DNA of 64,000 bases from Anaerotignum propionicum DSM 1682 (GTDB lineage Bacteria > Bacillota > Clostridia > Lachnospirales > Anaerotignaceae): positions 2,790,001 to 2,854,000 of the forward strand of contig NZ_CP014223.1 of assembly GCF_001561955.1 (NCBI RefSeq), given 5' to 3'. Under the pieces are notes generated by a model. That model saw only the letters and a list, made by a program, of their open reading frames with translations, was not told the origin of the DNA and searched no databases. The position numbers and the translations under genes were made by a program. How positions within the stretch are numbered: position 1 is the stretch's first letter; each line of letters opens with the position of its first letter. Below are positions 55,726 to 64,000 of the stretch, one piece after another.

Positions 55726-56704
55726 TGGTCTTTCCTCCTCTGATAGATACTTCTCCGGAAAAAACAACCTCTTTTTTTCCATTGTCCTTTCTAATTACAA
55801 CCAATTCTCCTTCAGGAGTGATATCCACCGCTTGGGCAAAAAAGGTTTCCTTCCCCAAAACCTTAACCTCCTGATGAATGGTAGAACATTTTTCTTTGTA
55901 CCGATCAAGGAAAGGGGCAAAACTGCAATGGGAATCCAAAAGCTCCATATACAGCTTTTCAAAGTTTAACAACACCCGTTGCAAAATATTCTTTCTGGAA
56001 AAGGTTCGTCCACTTTCCAAATAAAGAGATGTGGCAACATCCATAAGTCCTTCTGGAAATTCTGTAGTATTGACATTAATTCCAATACCTACAATGACAA
56101 AATGGGTCTGTTGCATCTCGCACTCCATTTCTGTTAAAATGCCAACCAGTTTTTTTCCATTGAGCATAATATCATTGGGCCATTTTATGGAAGGGGTAAG
56201 ACCTGTTTCCTCCTCAATGCTCTGACAAACGGCTAGTCCCGCCAAAAGAGTTAAAACCGATGCCTGGGAAGGAAAAATATTGGGGCGTAATAATATACTC
56301 ATCCAGATGCCGGAACCTGCCGGTGCTTCCCAAGGTCGCCCCCGTCTCCCCCGTCCCGCAGTCATTTGCTCCGCAACGGCAATGGCACCCTCAGTTTCAC
56401 CCCCTGCGGCAATATCCCGCAGACGACCATTGGTAGTATCTGTTTCCTTAAAAAAGTATACAGGATACCCCAGCTTCTTTGTAGCCAGCCCTTGGGCGAT
56501 CTCTTTTTCATTATACATGGTATCATGTAAAATCAAACGGTATCCCTTATTGGTGACCGCCTCAATGACATAGCCCTCTTCCCTTAGCTTTTTAATGCCT
56601 TTCCAGACTGCCGCCCGACTAATATCCAATCTCTTTCCAATTTCCTCACCGGATATAAAACCTTTTTCTTGACGTAAAAATTCTAAAATTCGATACATAA
56701 TCAT
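55718..56704 (-). CDS. birA: Biotin-[acetyl-CoA carboxylase] ligase / biotin repressor
   Basis: 328 residues. Bifunctional: an N-terminal winged helix (RILEFLRQEKGFISGEEIGKRLDISRAAVWKGIKKLREEGYVIEAVTN) that can repress biotin genes, a central biotinyl-AMP domain (TMTAGRGRRGRPWEAPAGSGIWMS; the GRGRRGR loop; KWPNDIMLNGKKLVGILTE) and a C-terminal SH3-like domain. Both domains are complete. No biotin synthesis genes are in the window, and no BirA operator was recognised. Confidence 0.96.
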   Translation of the reverse strand: MIMYRILEFLRQEKGFISGEEIGKRLDISRAAVWKGIKKLREEGYVIEAVTNKGYRLILHDTMYNEKEIAQGLATKKLGYPVYFFKETDTTNGRLRDIAAGGETEGAIAVAEQMTAGRGRRGRPWEAPAGSGIWMSILLRPNIFPSQASVLTLLAGLAVCQSIEEETGLTPSIKWPNDIMLNGKKLVGILTEMECEMQQTHFVIVGIGINVNTTEFPEGLMDVATSLYLESGRTFSRKNILQRVLLNFEKLYMELLDSHCSFAPFLDRYKEKCSTIHQEVKVLGKETFFAQAVDITPEGELVVIRKDNGKKEVVFSGEVSIRGGKTSE

Positions 56705-56712
56705 AGCCTCCG

Positions 56713-56742
56713 CTAAAAAAAGAGCGCCTGTGAGACGCTCTT
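56713..56742 (-). terminator. Terminator after the ftsH-thioesterase unit
   Basis: Minus-strand 7-bp stem AAGAGCG / CGCTCTT with a 9-base loop followed by eight T, immediately upstream of birA. Confidence 0.8.
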
Positions 56743-56850
56743 AGACTGTCGAAAAACCTATTTTTAAAACGGAAGGTCTTGGTTCCCCAAGCAAAATCCT
56801 TCAGAATAGGCTTTGCTCATTCAAGGAAAATAGGACGTTTCATGACCTTT
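56743..56850. repeat. Dispersed intergenic element, copy B
   Basis: Shares the ordered blocks ACTGTC, AAAAAC, TAAAACGG, TCTTGG, GCTTTGC and AAGGAAAAT with the element near 20001-20110. The gene-free stretch 56743-57007 that contains it has no other recognised feature. Confidence 0.4.
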
Positions 56851-57007
56851 TGGTCACAAGAACGTATCTATTTATCCTATGCTTAAAGATAAGTCAAAAT
56901 CTTGGACTTGCCCACAAATACCCACAATGGCAAAATTCAGCGAACACAAGGCTGAAAAGCTAGTGGGTTGGACAACCACTAAGGTTTGCTTACGCTCTAA
57001 GTTAATT

Positions 57008-57409
57008 TTATCCTTTTGACTTACTATTTACACGGCTCATAAATTTTTTCAAATCAATGATTGCACGGCCATGGGTTCCTTCACAAATTTTATCCACTTC
57101 ATCATAAGCCTTAATCTGGAAGGTTAAAAGTTTACCGTTTACCTCTGTCACCTCAACAACTACCCGAACCTTCATTCCAACGGGAGTTGCTGCCATATGT
57201 TTAAAGTCAAAAGAAGTACCAACTGTTTCCCAACCTTCGGGTAGAAAGGGCTTCACCGCACCAATAGAGGTGCCTTCAATCCAAGATAATAACCTGGGGG
57301 AGGCAAAAACAGGAACGTTGTCGTTACCGAATACTGTGGCTGTATCTGCCTCCTCTACGAAATATTCTCTCTCAAAGGTAATGCCGGGTACAATATTGTT
57401 AAACTCCAT
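57008..57409 (-). CDS. Hotdog thioesterase, fluoroacetyl-CoA thioesterase (FlK)-like
   Basis: 133 residues, single hotdog domain. Pattern as in FlK: VPVFASPRLLSWIEGTSIGAV (the FlK Thr position is a Ser here, the Glu is kept) and FDFKHMAATPVGMKVRVVVEV with the catalytic-type His. Members hydrolyse small or unusual acyl-CoAs; the true substrate is unknown. The start is 36 bases after the ftsH stop, with GAGGAG upstream, so the two are probably one transcript. Confidence 0.87.
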   Translation of the reverse strand: MEFNNIVPGITFEREYFVEEADTATVFGNDNVPVFASPRLLSWIEGTSIGAVKPFLPEGWETVGTSFDFKHMAATPVGMKVRVVVEVTEVNGKLLTFQIKAYDEVDKICEGTHGRAIIDLKKFMSRVNSKSKG

Positions 57410-57444
57410 TATACTTACTCCTCTCTATTTTCTCTTATGTTTTA

Positions 57445-59337
57445 TCAATCAATAAATCCCTTTGTTACATCATTTGAGATGCCTAAAACCTCGTTACGCA
57501 CCTCTTGATCAAACAATTTGCGGAATTCTTCCCCTGTAACCTTCTCTTTTTCTACAAGAAGCTTGGAAGAAGCATGCAAAACTTCAATATTTTCTTTCAA
57601 AATACGTATCGCCTCTTCATATGCTTGGGTCACAATACGGTTTACTTCTTTATCAATGGTTGTGGCAACAGCCTCGCTGTAATTGCGCTGATGTCCCCAG
57701 TCTCTGCCGATAAATACTTCATTGCCCTCTTCTCCACCAAACTGAATAGGACCCAAAATATCGCTCATGCCATACTTGGTAACCATATTCCTTGCCATTG
57801 CCGTTGCCCGTTCAATATCGTTAGAGGCACCTGTGGTAATATCTTTAATTACAATGAACTCGGCAGCACGACCACCCAGTAAGCTGATAATTTCTTGCTC
57901 CATAAAAAGCTTTGTGTAATACATTTTATCCTCGCCAGGTAAAGGCATGGTATAACCACCTGCCATTCCTGTGGGAATTATGGAAATGCTATGCACAGGA
58001 TCCAACTCGCTTAAAACTTCAAACAAAATTGCATGACCGCTTTCATGGTAAGCAGTGATATATTTTTCCTTATCGGAAATAACTCTCGTCTTTTTCTCCG
58101 TTCCTACGCCAATTTTTATCAACGCTTTTTGGATTTCTTCCATATCAATTTCCGTTTTATTCACTCTTGCAGTCAATAAAGCAGCCTCGTTCAAAAGGTT
58201 CGCCAAGTCAGCCCCGGTAAAGCCGGCTGTTGTCTGAGCAACCACCTTCAGATCTACCTCCGGAGATAAGATTTTGCCCTTGGAATGTACGCGCAAAATT
58301 GCCTCTCTACCCCTAACATCTGGTCTGCCAACATAAACCTGTCTATCAAAACGACCGGGACGTAAAAGAGCAGGGTCTAAAATATCTGCACGGTTGGTAG
58401 CCGCTATAATAATAACACTATCATTAATCCCAAAACCGTCCATCTCAACTAACAACTGATTCAAGGTTTGCTCCCTTTCGTCATGCCCGCCACCAAGACC
58501 AGCACCTCTGCGGCGACCTACGGCATCAATTTCATCTATAAAAACAATACTTGGCGCATGCTTTTTTGCCTGATCAAACAAATCTCTTACACGCGACGCA
58601 CCCACACCAACAAACATTTCAACGAAATCGGAACCGGAAATGCTAAAGAAAGGAACGCCAGCCTCGCCGGCAACTGCCTTTGCAAGCAACGTTTTACCTG
58701 TTCCCGGAGGGCCTACCAAAAGCACACCCTTAGGAATTCTTGCACCTAAATTTGTAAACTTCTGTGGTGTACGAAGAAATTGCACAAGTTCTTCCAGCTC
58801 CGCTTTTTCCTCATCACAGCCCGCTACGTTCTCAAAGGTGATTTTATTTTCCCCTTCAACGCTCATCTTTGCCTTGCTCTTACCGAAGGATGCCATCTTT
58901 CCGCCGCCACCCTGAAGTTTGTTAAACAGCAGGATAAAGAACAGAACCATAACAACCATCATAATCAGAGAAGGAAGTATTGTGGAAAGCAAGCTTTCCT
59001 TCTGCACATCCTTCGTTGTAACCTCAATCTTACTGCCCTGGGCTATTTTTTCATCTACAAGCTTCTGGAATGTAGAAACGCTGGGAAGATTTATGGTAAT
59101 CACACTTCCATCACTCAACGTCGCCTCTGCAGAACCAAAATCTCCAACTTCTTTACTTCTGGTAATTTCCAGCTCTTTAATATTGTCATTTTCTAGCTCA
59201 TTATACAAATTAGTATAATTATACGCCTTTTGCTCCTTCTGGGGAGCGGTGATTGCCTCGCTATTGAAGGCCAGTACAGCCAAAATCAGAACAAAAATCA
59301 TCGCATACAGCCCAATGGCCTTCCAGTATTTATTCAA
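57445..59337 (-). CDS. ftsH: ATP-dependent zinc metalloprotease FtsH
   Basis: 630 residues. Membrane-anchored AAA+ protease that degrades unneeded membrane and regulatory proteins. Two N-terminal helices ([39 protein letters not shown]) flank an extracellular loop. AAA+ core: [13 protein letters not shown] near 209, [18 protein letters not shown]-region [21 protein letters not shown]; zinc site HESGH near residue 431 with the third ligand in the C-terminal part. Promoter candidate TTGCCT-17-TAAAAT at 59406-59434. Sits downstream of hpt in the conserved tilS-hpt-ftsH order. Confidence 0.98.
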   Translation of the reverse strand: MNKYWKAIGLYAMIFVLILAVLAFNSEAITAPQKEQKAYNYTNLYNELENDNIKELEITRSKEVGDFGSAEATLSDGSVITINLPSVSTFQKLVDEKIAQGSKIEVTTKDVQKESLLSTILPSLIMMVVMVLFFILLFNKLQGGGGKMASFGKSKAKMSVEGENKITFENVAGCDEEKAELEELVQFLRTPQKFTNLGARIPKGVLLVGPPGTGKTLLAKAVAGEAGVPFFSISGSDFVEMFVGVGASRVRDLFDQAKKHAPSIVFIDEIDAVGRRRGAGLGGGHDEREQTLNQLLVEMDGFGINDSVIIIAATNRADILDPALLRPGRFDRQVYVGRPDVRGREAILRVHSKGKILSPEVDLKVVAQTTAGFTGADLANLLNEAALLTARVNKTEIDMEEIQKALIKIGVGTEKKTRVISDKEKYITAYHESGHAILFEVLSELDPVHSISIIPTGMAGGYTMPLPGEDKMYYTKLFMEQEIISLLGGRAAEFIVIKDITTGASNDIERATAMARNMVTKYGMSDILGPIQFGGEEGNEVFIGRDWGHQRNYSEAVATTIDKEVNRIVTQAYEEAIRILKENIEVLHASSKLLVEKEKVTGEEFRKLFDQEVRNEVLGISNDVTKGFID

Positions 59338-59405
59338 TCGATTCCCTCCTGTTGATTCATAATTCAGTCATAAATTTTCACCTAATTAATTCGTATCAGT
59401 TTATA

Positions 59406-59434
59406 ATTTTATCACATTTCCACAGAAAAGGCAA
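59406..59434 (-). promoter_or_regulatory. Promoter candidate of ftsH
   Basis: Minus strand TTGCCT (59429-59434), 17-base spacer, TAAAAT (59406-59411) with TGTGA just before it. Confidence 0.5.
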
Positions 59435-59478
59435 CGCAGGATTAGAAAAGATTAATCAAAAACACTGCCTTTTCCTAC

Positions 59479-59515
59479 AAAAAAGAAGAAGAATTCCTTA
59501 CTAGAACTCCTCCTC
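59479..59515 (-). terminator. Terminator after hpt
   Basis: Minus-strand 12-bp stem with G-U pairs (GAGGAGGAGTTC / GAATTCTTCTTC), followed by TTTTTT. It separates hpt from ftsH. Confidence 0.65.
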
Positions 59516-59526
59516 ATTCTTTCATT

Positions 59527-60057
59527 CTATTCTTCGTCAAAGTGTAATACGCCTACATAATTCAAATTACGGTATCTTTGTGCATAATCTAAGCCATAAC
59601 CTACCACAAAAGCGTCAGGAATGGTAAAACCAACATAATCTACAGGAACATCTGCAACACGTCTGTCGGGTTTATCCAACAGCGTGCAAATTTTGAAGGC
59701 TTTTGGTTCTCTTTTCAATAAAAGGTCTCTCAAATGGCTCAGTGTTCTTCCGCTGTCAATAATATCTTCAATTAAAAGGACATTCTTTCCTGAAATATCT
59801 TCATCCAAATCCCGTAAAATTTTGATTTTTCCGGTGCTTTCTGTGCCATTCCCATAACTGGAAACATCCATAAAGCTCATTGTAACGGGCATTTTCAATC
59901 TTTTGGAAAGCTCTGTTAAGGTCATTACCGCGCCCTTTAAAACACAAACCAGCTCAACCTGTTCTCCACCAAAATCTTCATAAATCTGCTCTGCCATTTC
60001 TTCCAATCTTTTGCTGATTGCATCAGCGCTGATCATTACCTCTACTCTTTCTTTCAT
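59527..60057 (-). CDS. hpt: Hypoxanthine phosphoribosyltransferase
   Basis: 176 residues. Converts hypoxanthine or guanine with PRPP to IMP or GMP (purine salvage). LVCVLKGAVMTLTELSKRL, MSFMDVSSYGNGTES and the PRPP loop VLLIEDIIDSGRTLSHL, then LLDKPDRR and YVGFTIPDAFVVGYGLDYAQRYRNL. The ATG overlaps the tilS stop by one base (TAATG), a translational coupling arrangement. Confidence 0.96.
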   Translation of the reverse strand: MKERVEVMISADAISKRLEEMAEQIYEDFGGEQVELVCVLKGAVMTLTELSKRLKMPVTMSFMDVSSYGNGTESTGKIKILRDLDEDISGKNVLLIEDIIDSGRTLSHLRDLLLKREPKAFKICTLLDKPDRRVADVPVDYVGFTIPDAFVVGYGLDYAQRYRNLNYVGVLHFDEE

Positions 60058-61424
60058 TATTCAATGAACCTCCGTATCTGAACTGTTAAAAATTTTTTCG
60101 TATTTTCATCCGGCAGATATGCCGCAGAAACCCGCTGATTCACCACCCAAAGAACATCGTCCTCGGTGGCAATTAGGGGCAGCCTGTCCCGCTCTTCCCT
60201 TGGAATTTTTTCATCAATCAAAAAATCCTTCAGCTTTTTTCGTCCGTTTTTAATGGCAAGGCGATCTCCATTTTGTCTGGTTCGACAAAAAAGTGCACAG
60301 CCTATTTTATCATAATCAAATACTTTCGTACAGCTATCTTGGCTTTTTTGTGTTCTTTTTTTTGTACAAAGATAGGTTCCTACAAAAAGCTTTGCTTCAG
60401 GAACGTAAATTTCCTGATTCAAAGGCAAGGGATAGGAAAAATGGCTGCTCATTTCACGTACCTTTTTCAGAATGAGTGCACCATAGCTTAATTCAGCTAT
60501 AATATGATTGGGTAAATACAAGCTTTTTCCGCTTTCTTGCCCCAACAAACCTACCAACAATTCATAATGAACAGAGCCTATATCTTTCTTTCCTTCCAAC
60601 GCATCAAAAGCCATTGCCAATACTCTTTTTCCCATAGCCCGATGCATGCTCTTTAAGCATTCCGCATCCAGAACGATTTCATTCTCATCAGATTTTTTCA
60701 AAGCCTTGATAAATAACACTCTTGCCTGTTCTTGCAGAAATTCTTCTTCTTCTGTCATAATCTCCGCTGTTTGGGCAATATGCTCCGTGGCTTTTGGATA
60801 GATTTCCTCAAGCAGAGGTAAAACCTGATTTCTAATGCGATTTCTGGTATAGTTGTTTTCCCGATTTGTGCTGTCCTCACAATAGGAAAGCCCCTTATCT
60901 TGGCAATACTCTTCAATTTCTTTTCTTGTGCAAAATAATAAAGGGCGAATAATAAACTCTCTTACAGGGCGTATGCCTGTTAATCCCGAAACACCTGCTC
61001 CACGGCAAAGGCGCATTAATACGGTTTCGCCTTGGTCATTTTTGTTGTGGGCGACGGCAATCATGCCTCCCTGTCTTTCCTGCTCAAAAGCCTCATACCG
61101 CAACAGTCGACCAGCTTCCTCCGTTCCCAATCGGCGGGCTTTGGCTTCTTTTGACACATCAAAATAATAAACCTTGCAGGGAATTTTCCATTCTTGACAA
61201 ATCTCCTGTACAAAGTTTCTGTCTCTATCAGCTTCTTCTCCCCGCAAACCATGATGCACATGGACAGCGGTAATGCTCCAGCCTTGCTCACCGGCAAACC
61301 CATTTAATAAGTGCAGTAATGCCATAGAATCCGCACCACCGGAAACCCCTACCACAATATGAGCGCCTTGTGGGCACATATGATATTTTTCAATGGTCTG
61401 CCAAACCTTACTTTGCATATGCAA
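60057..61424 (-). CDS. tilS: tRNA(Ile)-lysidine synthetase
   Basis: 455 residues. ATP-dependent modification of C34 in tRNA-Ile(CAU) to lysidine, essential for reading AUA codons. PP-loop VVGVSGGADSMALLHLL near residues 25-40, AVHVHHGLRGEEADRD, the VAHNKNDQGETVLMRLCRG zone and RENNYTRNRIRNQVLPLL; a C-terminal TilS domain follows. Same transcription unit as spoIIE-side and hpt. The start ATG at 61424 may be two codons later (MQSK). Confidence 0.96.
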   Translation of the reverse strand: MHMQSKVWQTIEKYHMCPQGAHIVVGVSGGADSMALLHLLNGFAGEQGWSITAVHVHHGLRGEEADRDRNFVQEICQEWKIPCKVYYFDVSKEAKARRLGTEEAGRLLRYEAFEQERQGGMIAVAHNKNDQGETVLMRLCRGAGVSGLTGIRPVREFIIRPLLFCTRKEIEEYCQDKGLSYCEDSTNRENNYTRNRIRNQVLPLLEEIYPKATEHIAQTAEIMTEEEEFLQEQARVLFIKALKKSDENEIVLDAECLKSMHRAMGKRVLAMAFDALEGKKDIGSVHYELLVGLLGQESGKSLYLPNHIIAELSYGALILKKVREMSSHFSYPLPLNQEIYVPEAKLFVGTYLCTKKRTQKSQDSCTKVFDYDKIGCALFCRTRQNGDRLAIKNGRKKLKDFLIDEKIPREERDRLPLIATEDDVLWVVNQRVSAAYLPDENTKKFLTVQIRRFIE

Positions 61425-61602
61425 CGCTCCAATTCAAAACTATTGCTATTATGAGCCCCTATATCAAGGGGAAACTAATCTATGAAATATACCTTGTAAT
61501 TCTTGTATCAAAAACAAATATGTATTCACTTTACACGAAATTTTATGTAATAGCAATATCCACACGATAGATTACACAATTCTTCTATTGCAATCATCAA
61601 TC

Positions 61603-61643
61603 AAAAAAGAACCTTCCCAGCTTTTTAAGCTAAGGAAGGTTCT
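61603..61643 (-). terminator. Terminator after spoIIE
   Basis: Minus-strand perfect 10-bp stem AGAACCTTCC / GGAAGGTTCT with a loop containing AGCTT..AAGCT, followed by TTTTTTG. The remaining stretch 61425-61602 is AT-rich and I see no gene in it. Confidence 0.85.
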
Positions 61644-61722
61644 GCATCTTCTTTGATGCCCATTTCTGTTTACCTATCTTCTCCCATTTCTCCTTCATAT
61701 CTATACCAAGCTACAGCCATTT

Positions 61723-64000
61723 TTATGCAGTTTTCCTCTTTTTCCAAAAGCGCCCTGCAACCACAGTCATATCATCCTTCGGGACATCCTTTATTTCTTT
61801 TTGAGCTTCTTTGAGAATATAATCCGCCGCATCCTGAGGATTTGAGAGAGCCATACTCTCCAATTTATCTTTTAACCATCCTCCTGCAATATTTTCCCCA
61901 CCCAAAGCCTCCGTGATGCCATCGCTGAGCAAAAATACCATATCCCCATCCTTTAATAGCATTTCATTTTTTACAATCTGAACTTGCTGTAATATTCCTG
62001 CCGGTAAGGTGTGGGAGGTGATTGTTAAAATACGTCCGCCACGACTTATATAAGATGAAACTGCACCAAGCTTTATAAATTCCGCTCGTCCATCAAATAA
62101 GTCCACAGCACAAATGTCCAGGGTCGCATAGGTTTCTGCTCCCTTTCGTAACAGCAAGGCGGAATTAATCATTTTCACCGCTAAATCCCGTTCAAACCCC
62201 GCTTCTGTAAATTGCTCTAAGAGCTCAATGGCAGTTCGACTTTCCTCAGCAGCACCCTTGCCTTGTCCCATGCCGTCAGACAGTGCCATCATGGCAATTC
62301 CCTTATCCGTTTCCAAAAATGCCGTGCTATCTCCAATGGGTTGATCCTCTTCGGCTGAAGAAAAGGCAGTTGCCGTTGTCAAACTAAAAGAGGGTACTTC
62401 CACAAAGCAAAGGGTACAAATACCGTCTTTCTGGCAATGACAGGTATTTGGCTCCTTTAAAATCATGGGACGATTCATGGTACGTTTCACTAATGGCAAT
62501 AGCTTGCTTTTGCAAACACCCCGACAACCGCATCCACGAAAGGAAAGTTGAACCTGTCTGCCATATCGATTCTTCTCTTCCACGACACGCGCATCCCGTA
62601 AGCGAATGCCCTCTTTTGCACATTCCTCCTTCAACAATTGCGCTGCCTGCTCCAAAAAGACGCAACCTACTTCAAGCTGACCGGAAAGACCCATTAAAAT
62701 ATCGCTTACCGCTGTCATTTGCTGGCTGACCAGCTCCCTGCACTCTGCTAAGCGCCCCAGCCAAAGGCGATCTCTACGGTAACCCTCATAGGATTGGTTT
62801 ACCGCATCCACAAAAGTTTCTTTTCTAGCACACATCTGACAAAAATAATCAGGAAGCTGTGCCGATGTAATGTGCCCCCGTTCCTCACAATAGGACAATG
62901 CAGAGAATGTCATGCTATATGTACGATATAACTCCTCATTCCAGCAATAATGAGCCATACCGCATCCCTGACAAGCTTTTTCCGCAATGGAGTCCACCAA
63001 TTTAGAAACATCCTTCTTATCCTGTACTTCCTCCTGTTGAACAAAAGTCTTTGATAAAGCCGCAAAGGCCTGAGAAAAACCAAGCAGTCGCTCTTCCAGC
63101 AGTTCTTTCTTTCTGATGTATTTGTCTTTGCTTCCCTCCTGCTCACGTAAACCGCCTGATAACCAAACGAGACAGCTTTTTGGAGTAAGTAAAAATGTGG
63201 TGGCTCCTAATGCCCACCCCGCTGCCCATAAAGGCACGATTAAAGAAGCATCCGTATAAAACAAAAACAGCAAAGGAGATAAAATCAGCGCAAGCACCAG
63301 GGGAAACCTACCAATATCCTTCAGGCACCCTGCAATCAGCCCGCTAACACCAAGAACCGTAAAAAGCAACAAATCAATACCTCCACAAAGATAAAGCAAA
63401 AAACCAAACAGCGTCCCTGCTGCGGCTCCGCCTCCCATTCCATCACGCCATGCACAGGCGGCTAAAAAGAACGCTATAAAAAACGGAAGCAGACCTTGTC
63501 GTAAATATGGCATCTCCATACCCGAAAGACCGGCTAAGGCTCCCCCTAAGAGCAGTACCATCCCTAAGGTTTCCTCTCTACTAGGCACCGGAACTCGCCT
63601 TTTCTCCCATAAAAACATAGCTCCCTTTTGTGCCAATAAAGAAATTCCAATGACCAGAGCACTTTCCACACCGGCGACAACATAATAAAATGTCAAACCA
63701 CCTTTACTGATTGCATAAAAAACACCGGCCAACGCCATGGCAAAAGCGCCAAGAATAGCTTTTTTCAGCATTTCCTCCCGCTCTGTAAATCTTCCCAAGG
63801 TCAACTGAATCGCACATGCGGCCGCCAGTGCTGCCCCTGCCTTCAAAGGCATATCCACAATACAGGCCGCTGCCACAGATATCAATGCGCCCCAGAATAA
63901 AATTCCTTCGCCAAAAAACAAAGAAATATATGCTATGCCCATGGGGCGTAAAAACTGCAGCATTTCTGCTTTACCCCAGCAAACACCCATTCCACATAAG
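61723..64000 (-). CDS. spoIIE: Stage II sporulation protein E (partial, 5' end beyond the window)
   Basis: At least 755 residues; the frame is open to the window edge. SpoIIE is a membrane PP2C phosphatase that activates sigma-F by dephosphorylating SpoIIAA and helps asymmetric division. About ten N-terminal helices (residues about 1-280), a central coiled region with Cys-rich patches (ACQGCGMAHYCWNE; GCGCRGVC; CHCQKDGICTLCFVE), then the phosphatase: MALSDGMGQGKGAAEESRTAIE and MVFLLSDGITEAL with metal-binding Asp. The usual family length is about 800, so some 50-60 residues probably lie past the edge. Its presence indicates a spore former. Confidence 0.93.
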   Translation of the reverse strand, partial: LCGMGVCWGKAEMLQFLRPMGIAYISLFFGEGILFWGALISVAAACIVDMPLKAGAALAAACAIQLTLGRFTEREEMLKKAILGAFAMALAGVFYAISKGGLTFYYVVAGVESALVIGISLLAQKGAMFLWEKRRVPVPSREETLGMVLLLGGALAGLSGMEMPYLRQGLLPFFIAFFLAACAWRDGMGGGAAAGTLFGFLLYLCGGIDLLLFTVLGVSGLIAGCLKDIGRFPLVLALILSPLLFLFYTDASLIVPLWAAGWALGATTFLLTPKSCLVWLSGGLREQEGSKDKYIRKKELLEERLLGFSQAFAALSKTFVQQEEVQDKKDVSKLVDSIAEKACQGCGMAHYCWNEELYRTYSMTFSALSYCEERGHITSAQLPDYFCQMCARKETFVDAVNQSYEGYRRDRLWLGRLAECRELVSQQMTAVSDILMGLSGQLEVGCVFLEQAAQLLKEECAKEGIRLRDARVVEEKNRYGRQVQLSFRGCGCRGVCKSKLLPLVKRTMNRPMILKEPNTCHCQKDGICTLCFVEVPSFSLTTATAFSSAEEDQPIGDSTAFLETDKGIAMMALSDGMGQGKGAAEESRTAIELLEQFTEAGFERDLAVKMINSALLLRKGAETYATLDICAVDLFDGRAEFIKLGAVSSYISRGGRILTITSHTLPAGILQQVQIVKNEMLLKDGDMVFLLSDGITEALGGENIAGGWLKDKLESMALSNPQDAADYILKEAQKEIKDVPKDDMTVVAGRFWKKRKTA

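Overview
The window reads as chromosomal DNA of a low-GC, spore-forming anaerobic Firmicute of the class Clostridia, probably the Lachnospirales/Lachnospiraceae side. Support: spoIIE, the tmk-darA-holB-ricT-trmN-rsmI and spoIIE-tilS-hpt-ftsH gene orders, DnaD/DnaI-type primosome genes, a DUF6145-type gene behind birA, a giant (R)-2-hydroxyacyl-CoA dehydratase activase, an EFR1-type flavodoxin/ferredoxin and a SAM-I riboswitch on metK. No rRNA, tRNA, insertion sequence, prophage or CRISPR array was seen. Most genes lie on the minus strand; the plus-strand genes are mainly small accessory ones.

Layout. 0.1-8.7 kb: hybrid sensor kinase, dehydratase activase and an unknown small membrane protein. 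8.9-13.6 kb: rsmI, trmN6-like, ricT, holB, darA, tmk (one operon read leftwards). 13.9-15.9 kb: helicase loader and DnaD. 16-19.8 kb: tagO-like, upp, rpiB, threonylcarbamoyl-AMP synthase, SEC-C protein. 20-25 kb: UspA-like protein, pyrG, two lipoproteins (one a cyclophilin), murG. 25-30.2 kb: a plus-strand protein with 19 GTPTMx hexapeptide repeats fused to a ferritin-like helical domain, a HIT protein, a polytopic membrane protein, a frameshifted acyl-ACP thioesterase, cardiolipin synthase and a frameshifted membrane protein. 30-40 kb: tspO, add, DUF1846, comF, recD2, metK with its riboswitch, two DNA base-repair genes. 40-48 kb: a DtxR-type regulator, feoA and a GGDEF-EAL protein on plus; nitroreductase, pirin, MarR, a frameshifted polysaccharide deacetylase and an EFR1 protein on minus. 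48-57 kb: HD hydrolase, flavin-binding protein, uracil permease with a very short attenuator-like leader, dusB, two tandem coaX genes, an ECF S component, DUF6145 and birA. 57-64 kb: FlK-like thioesterase, ftsH, hpt, tilS and spoIIE, which runs off the right edge.

Most of the window is housekeeping. The points I would look at again are the GTPTMx-ferritin-like protein and its 54-bp higher-order repeat; the hairpin that would hide the HIT gene's Shine-Dalgarno only in read-through transcripts; the paralogous coaX pair in which one copy has Gly-to-Ser changes in both phosphate loops; palindromic operators for the DtxR-type and MarR regulators; leader structures before uraA, tagO and the ECF-coaX operon; and three genes each broken by one missing A in a poly-A run. 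That last pattern suggests either homopolymer errors in the assembly or slippage-prone genes. Everything here comes from reading the sequence; no database search was run.
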